Shown here piece by piece: positions 6,383 through 9,129 of a stretch of 9,129 bases of DNA. The DNA comes from Holosporaceae bacterium (lineage in GTDB: Bacteria > Pseudomonadota > Alphaproteobacteria > UBA3830). Numbering within the stretch: the stretch's first letter is position 1; each line of letters starts with the position of its first letter. The notes below the pieces were generated by a model that searched no databases, was not told the DNA's origin, and saw nothing but the letters and a program-made list of their open reading frames with translations. The translations under genes and the position numbers were made by a program. The stretch is taken from contig JAISCG010000025.1 of the NCBI GenBank assembly GCA_031265715.1, forward strand, positions 1 through 9,129. The letters are read 5' to 3'.

Positions 6383-8596
6383 ATGAAAAAACATTTAGCA
6401 GCGTTTACGTTTTTGTTAGGTTTTTTTGATTTGGGAGCGATGCAATGTCCTCCTCCCGACATTTGCGACAGATTTCATGGTAAATTCGTTGAACTTGAGA
6501 AAGAACGTTCGCGACTGGAGAAAGAACGTTTGCGATTAAATGCCGAATACGAAAGATTATCTCAAAAAAAGAAGGCCCTTGATGATCAAGAAAAGCGTCT
6601 TTATGAAGGAATGCGTAAAATACCCGAAATTGCAAAAACATTGACCGACCAACGCAAGCTGTTTCAGTCTCACCCCCGTAATTTGGCATATTTTTTAAAA
6701 GAATACCCCGATTGTCAGATCAGTTTGGAAGATATTCAAAAAGGGGAGAAAGAAATATTCGATCCTTTTATTGTAATTCTTGATGAGAAATTTCCAAAAG
6801 ACAAAAGGTGGCAATTTTTTAAATCTAGATTTTTTTCTCACGGGAGTGGGCTGGATCCTTTCAGCGTAGGCTATGGTCTGCCGAATAGCGATCAAATAAT
6901 TTATTTGAGAGATATAGTAAAAGACTATCCGGATATTTGTAATAAACTGGAAAAAGTACGAGATGAATTGCGACATGAATTGCAACCTCTTCACGGAGAG
7001 GTAATCGAGAAAATGGACAGATATTTGGGCAACAATAACCGTGAATGGAATATGTTCAAATGGTCGGTTATGATGGGCGAAAATATATATTTGATATCAG
7101 GTTATTCTATAGGCTATAGAGCAATTAATCCGAGTTACATGACAATTCTGCAAGGCCTTCCTCAAAGTTTGTTGCTGCTGGAAGAACTGCAAGCCTATGC
7201 AAGAGAGTGGGATCAATATGAATATGACGATTGCAAAAAACCTTTTGATCGAAAGATTTTTGGCGACAAGGCTGGGCTTTTTAATAAGCTTTGTCTTGAA
7301 AAAAGAGAGGAGGCAGTTCTGGAATTGTCAGGACCTGTGTCTGATGAAATTTACGGCAAATCGCGTCCGCCGCAAAGCGATCATGAGATATCGGCGGCAA
7401 ATAAATTTGTGAAGATGCTGGGTGATTTCAGAATCAATGAAGTAAGATTCATTGATGCGGGAACTCTCATATCGACGACTAATATACCGGAGGCGAGAAA
7501 AAGCGAACTGCTGGATGCTTTACATCAAGAATCGGAGACAGATGTGCAGCGGGAAATTTCCAAACTTACCGAAGGTTCAAGCTTTGAAAATGATAATTTG
7601 AAAGAAAGAGTAACTCAAGATTTGCGTCAAGCGGCTTCGTGTCCGGTATATCGGGGTATAATTTTAGCTTTAATCGCGTGGACAGAGGCGACTTCTTCAA
7701 CAATTTGTGAAGGGATATCGTTTAATTTGAGAGAACATCCGGTAAGAAAACTTGTTTTTAAGGCGCATAACGGGGCCAATTGTTTGTTTGGTTATAGCGA
7801 AATATGTCTTAATTATTCTCTTCAATTGTTGACAGAGTCTTTTTTTGATAGTTCTGGCGCATTGGCACAAGATTCTTCACATTTATCATTACGCAATATG
7901 CCTATAGGCGAGGCACTTCTTCATGAAGCAGGACACATAATATCCTGGTATATGGCTCGTGCCGCGGATATAATACTGAAGCTTGATTCAATATCCATGG
8001 AAGTTGCTTCAAGAAGCGTCATCGTTGAGGAATTACCCGATGCAGTGTCCGATAATATTGAATTTATAAAAAAAGAACTAAATGATGAAAATTCATCTTA
8101 TTGGAAAGGTGCCAGGGTGTTTCAGGGAGAGGAGGTTGTTTTTTCTGAAAAAGCCAGAGAAGAATGGAGCCGGGTGATGGTAGATCAATTGCAGACTCAG
8201 ACGCCTCCCGCGGTGAGAGCCAAAGAAAGTTTTGATGATTTGATTGAATTATTCCAAATTTTAGGGTTTTTCACGGCTTCGCATTCAGGCTCTAATGTGC
8301 TTTACATTAATCTGCTCAGCGATGCTGCTTATTACATCGAAAAAGGACTTCCGGTGAGATGCAGTCATCAGGCAAAGGTGAAAAGTGCTAAATCGCTGCT
8401 TTCTCCTGAAGAAATAGCAGACTACCGGCGTGAAAAATATTTCGCGCGTTGGGAAAATGAACATCTCAAACCGACGTACACGCTTTCCATGAACCCGGAA
8501 TTTTATGACGCATTAATTGAAGCCTACGGATCCGAGATGTCCGAATATAAAGAGCGACTCAAGTCGCATGGCGGTCCGCTCGGTTCCGGTTCTTAA
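6383..8596 (+). CDS. Large exported protein with coiled coil and HEAGH zincin motif, putative secreted metalloprotease
   Basis: This is a 737-residue protein that I cannot assign to a named family. The N-terminus MKKHLAAFTFLLGFFDLGAM is a signal peptide, so export is likely. Residues about 34-76 are a heptad-rich charged coiled coil (ELEKERSRLEKERLRL). Residues about 131-192 and 208-269 look like two diverged copies of one unit (W-x-x-F-K, then G-Y, then a Leu-rich helix). Near the C-terminus GEALLHEAGHIISWY (509-523) carries HExxH: H514 and H518 as zinc ligands and E515 as catalytic base. A third ligand is not certain; E622 in FDDLIELFQILGFF is the best gluzincin-type candidate. The final section (about 640-737) is mixed and ends in a Gly/Ser tail. 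The gene looks more AT-rich than thrS. A secreted zinc protease or toxin/effector is the inferred role; substrate unknown. It is monocistronic, with hairpins immediately downstream. Confidence 0.8.
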   Translation: MKKHLAAFTFLLGFFDLGAMQCPPPDICDRFHGKFVELEKERSRLEKERLRLNAEYERLSQKKKALDDQEKRLYEGMRKIPEIAKTLTDQRKLFQSHPRNLAYFLKEYPDCQISLEDIQKGEKEIFDPFIVILDEKFPKDKRWQFFKSRFFSHGSGLDPFSVGYGLPNSDQIIYLRDIVKDYPDICNKLEKVRDELRHELQPLHGEVIEKMDRYLGNNNREWNMFKWSVMMGENIYLISGYSIGYRAINPSYMTILQGLPQSLLLLEELQAYAREWDQYEYDDCKKPFDRKIFGDKAGLFNKLCLEKREEAVLELSGPVSDEIYGKSRPPQSDHEISAANKFVKMLGDFRINEVRFIDAGTLISTTNIPEARKSELLDALHQESETDVQREISKLTEGSSFENDNLKERVTQDLRQAASCPVYRGIILALIAWTEATSSTICEGISFNLREHPVRKLVFKAHNGANCLFGYSEICLNYSLQLLTESFFDSSGALAQDSSHLSLRNMPIGEALLHEAGHIISWYMARAADIILKLDSISMEVASRSVIVEELPDAVSDNIEFIKKELNDENSSYWKGARVFQGEEVVFSEKAREEWSRVMVDQLQTQTPPAVRAKESFDDLIELFQILGFFTASHSGSNVLYINLLSDAAYYIEKGLPVRCSHQAKVKSAKSLLSPEEIADYRREKYFARWENEHLKPTYTLSMNPEFYDALIEAYGSEMSEYKERLKSHGGPLGSGS

Positions 8597-8611
8597 AAAA
8601 ATGTATCAACT

Positions 8612-8633
8612 ACTATCGCCTAAAGGCGATAGT
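8612..8633 (+). terminator. Perfect 9-bp hairpin just after the HEAGH-protein gene
   Basis: ACTATCGCC (8612-8620) pairs perfectly with GGCGATAGT (8625-8633) across a TAAA loop, 16 bases after the stop codon. Only two T follow before GGGG, so it is not a textbook intrinsic terminator. It may stabilise the mRNA 3' end or act together with the next hairpin. Confidence 0.5.
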
Positions 8634-8655
8634 TTGGGGTTCCGATTGCAAAGCG

Positions 8656-8678
8656 GCTAAAGAACATTTGGCTTTTAT
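8656..8678 (+). terminator. Second hairpin with T-rich tail
   Basis: GCTAAA (8656-8661) pairs with TTTGGC (8667-8672), with one G-T wobble and a GAACA loop. It is followed by TTTTAT and a further T-rich stretch. The stem is short, so termination may be partial. It is the better of the two candidates for an intrinsic terminator of the gene ending at 8596. Confidence 0.4.
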
Positions 8679-8683
8679 CATTT

Positions 8684-8711
8684 TTGTGATCTTATTTTTC
8701 TGCCTTATGAT
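8684..8711 (+). promoter_or_regulatory. Candidate promoter in the 3' intergenic region
   Basis: TTGTGA (8684-8689) and TATGAT (8706-8711, five of six) are 16 bases apart on the plus strand. A start near 8718 is expected. No protein-coding gene follows closely, which is why the transcript may be non-coding or a very long leader. Confidence 0.38.
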
Positions 8712-8717
8712 CTAACC

Positions 8718-8835
8718 GTCACAAATTTTATAGCTTCCCAAAAAGAATAATACTAAAGGCGAGGGTGTCTTACCCTCCCAGGTAACTACATGAAGTTCGT
8801 TTTTAGCGACAACCGCTAGGCAGTCGCCGATTTTT
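8718..8835 (+). ncRNA. Candidate small RNA or structured leader of about 118 nt
   Basis: Between the candidate promoter and a terminator-like hairpin lies a stretch with two local stems. GAGGGT-gtctt-ACCCTC is at 8761-8777. GCGAC...GTCGC is at 8806-8827, with an inner CC/GG pair, and is followed by CGA and five T (8831-8835). I recognise no known family: no SRP, tmRNA, 6S or RNase P hallmark is visible. The call rests only on promoter, structure and terminator, and is weak. Confidence 0.25.
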
Positions 8836-9067
8836 AGACAAAATATCTGTAACACACTGAAAATACTGCAGAAATCGCGATGCGGAACAGTGATTTTCAA
8901 AAGTTCTTGCTAAAAACCATCGGCCTAGTGAGCGACGCCGCGTTTTTGAAATGCCCTTCTAAGCCCTGTGCCGAAGACGCCCATTCAAGCATGAAGTGCA
9001 ACACCGACCCCTGATGAGAGAGAGGATTTTTATACCCGGAGTTGCATAAAAACAGTTGGAAAAGGTC
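8836..9067. other. Stretch before the right-hand gene with no supportable gene
   Basis: I see no supportable gene here. The longest plus-strand frame (ATG 8880 to TGA 9014, 44 residues) and a minus-strand frame (TTG 8900 to 8712, 62 residues, starting just inside this stretch) lack ribosome-binding sites and recognisable domains. A GC-rich stretch ending in CGTTTTTG (about 8920-8948) could be another weak terminator. The sequence may be a long leader or decayed DNA. Confidence 0.5.
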
Positions 9068-9108
9068 ATGAGAGGAGGTTAATCTCAGTTTTGCAAAAAG
9101 GAGGTTAA
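9068..9108 (+). promoter_or_regulatory. Duplicated Shine-Dalgarno block and tiny leader frame before the right-hand gene
   Basis: AGGAGGTTAA occurs at 9073-9082 and again at 9099-9108. The second copy is the ribosome-binding site of ATG 9110. The first lies mostly in the loop of a TGAGA/TCTCA hairpin (9069-9073 with 9083-9087) and forms the end of a four-codon frame, M-R-G-G-stop (9068-9082). A translational control leader is possible, as is a simple short duplication. Confidence 0.4.
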
Positions 9109-9109
9109 C

Positions 9110-9129
9110 ATGGCCAAAAGAGGTTACCA
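9110..9129 (+). CDS. Start of an unidentified gene running off the right edge
   Basis: ATG at 9110 follows a strong AAGGAGG five to six bases upstream, and the visible codons read MAKRGY. Only six complete residues can be seen, so no product can be proposed. The strength of the ribosome-binding site is the main evidence that this is a real start. Confidence 0.55.

Noticed and set aside
8712..8900. 62-codon minus-strand frame whose middle (LKIGDCLAVVAKNELHVV) loosely recalls an AbrB/MazE-type strand pattern
   Set aside because: TTG start without a ribosome-binding site and directly after an in-frame stop; the similarity is too slight and it overlaps the candidate small RNA.
8880..9014. 44-codon plus-strand frame with several Cys
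   Set aside because: No ribosome-binding site and no recognised similarity; an open run of this length is not surprising by chance.
9010..9018. CTGATGAG, the first part of a hammerhead ribozyme core
   Set aside because: No matching GAAA core or flanking stems follow; the octamer alone is chance.
1..9129. tRNA, rRNA or CRISPR content
   Set aside because: I saw no T-arm/anticodon-arm combination, no rRNA landmark and no regularly spaced repeats on either strand.

Overview
This window reads as chromosomal DNA of an alphaproteobacterium, possibly a host-associated or intracellular one (Holosporales/Rickettsiales-like). The threonyl-tRNA synthetase has an alphaproteobacterial flavour. Four of the six substantial genes encode exported or membrane-inserted products. 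A dispersed repeat of a type I recall from several intracellular genomes is also present. The lineage is an inference from protein texture, not from a marker gene phylogeny.

Layout. Positions 1-1563 (minus strand) hold the 5' end of a large gene that runs off the left edge. It encodes an N-terminal methionyl-tRNA-formyltransferase-like domain with an intact Asn/His/Asp triad, then a partial condensation-like domain, as in the loading module of an N-formylating nonribosomal peptide synthetase. Next on the minus strand come a TadE-like pseudopilin gene (1740-2529), whose frame is broken by a run of 12 G on the coding strand, and a secreted SLT-type lytic transglycosylase (2610-3350). A roughly 430-bp non-coding stretch follows, with a nested hairpin and a 204-bp element bounded by inverted 34-bp repeats. 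Then come a small exported protein with a repetitive acidic tail (3777-4280, with a good promoter) and thrS (4379-6241).

A 141-bp divergent promoter region containing a 13-nt tandem repeat separates thrS from a plus-strand gene (6383-8596). That gene encodes a 737-residue exported protein with a coiled coil and a HEAGH zinc-protease motif. From 8597 to 9109 no gene can be supported. The stretch holds hairpins and terminators, a promoter-plus-terminator pair that could delimit a small RNA, and a duplicated Shine-Dalgarno block just before a new plus-strand start codon at 9110.

Functionally, thrS is housekeeping. The rest looks accessory and surface- or secretion-related: a secondary-metabolite synthetase, a pilus component, a wall-cleaving enzyme, a putative secreted metalloprotease and a small secreted protein of unknown role. 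The most interesting items are the formyltransferase-led synthetase with an apparently halved condensation domain, the poly-G tract that would act as an on/off switch in the pseudopilin gene, and the HEAGH protein.
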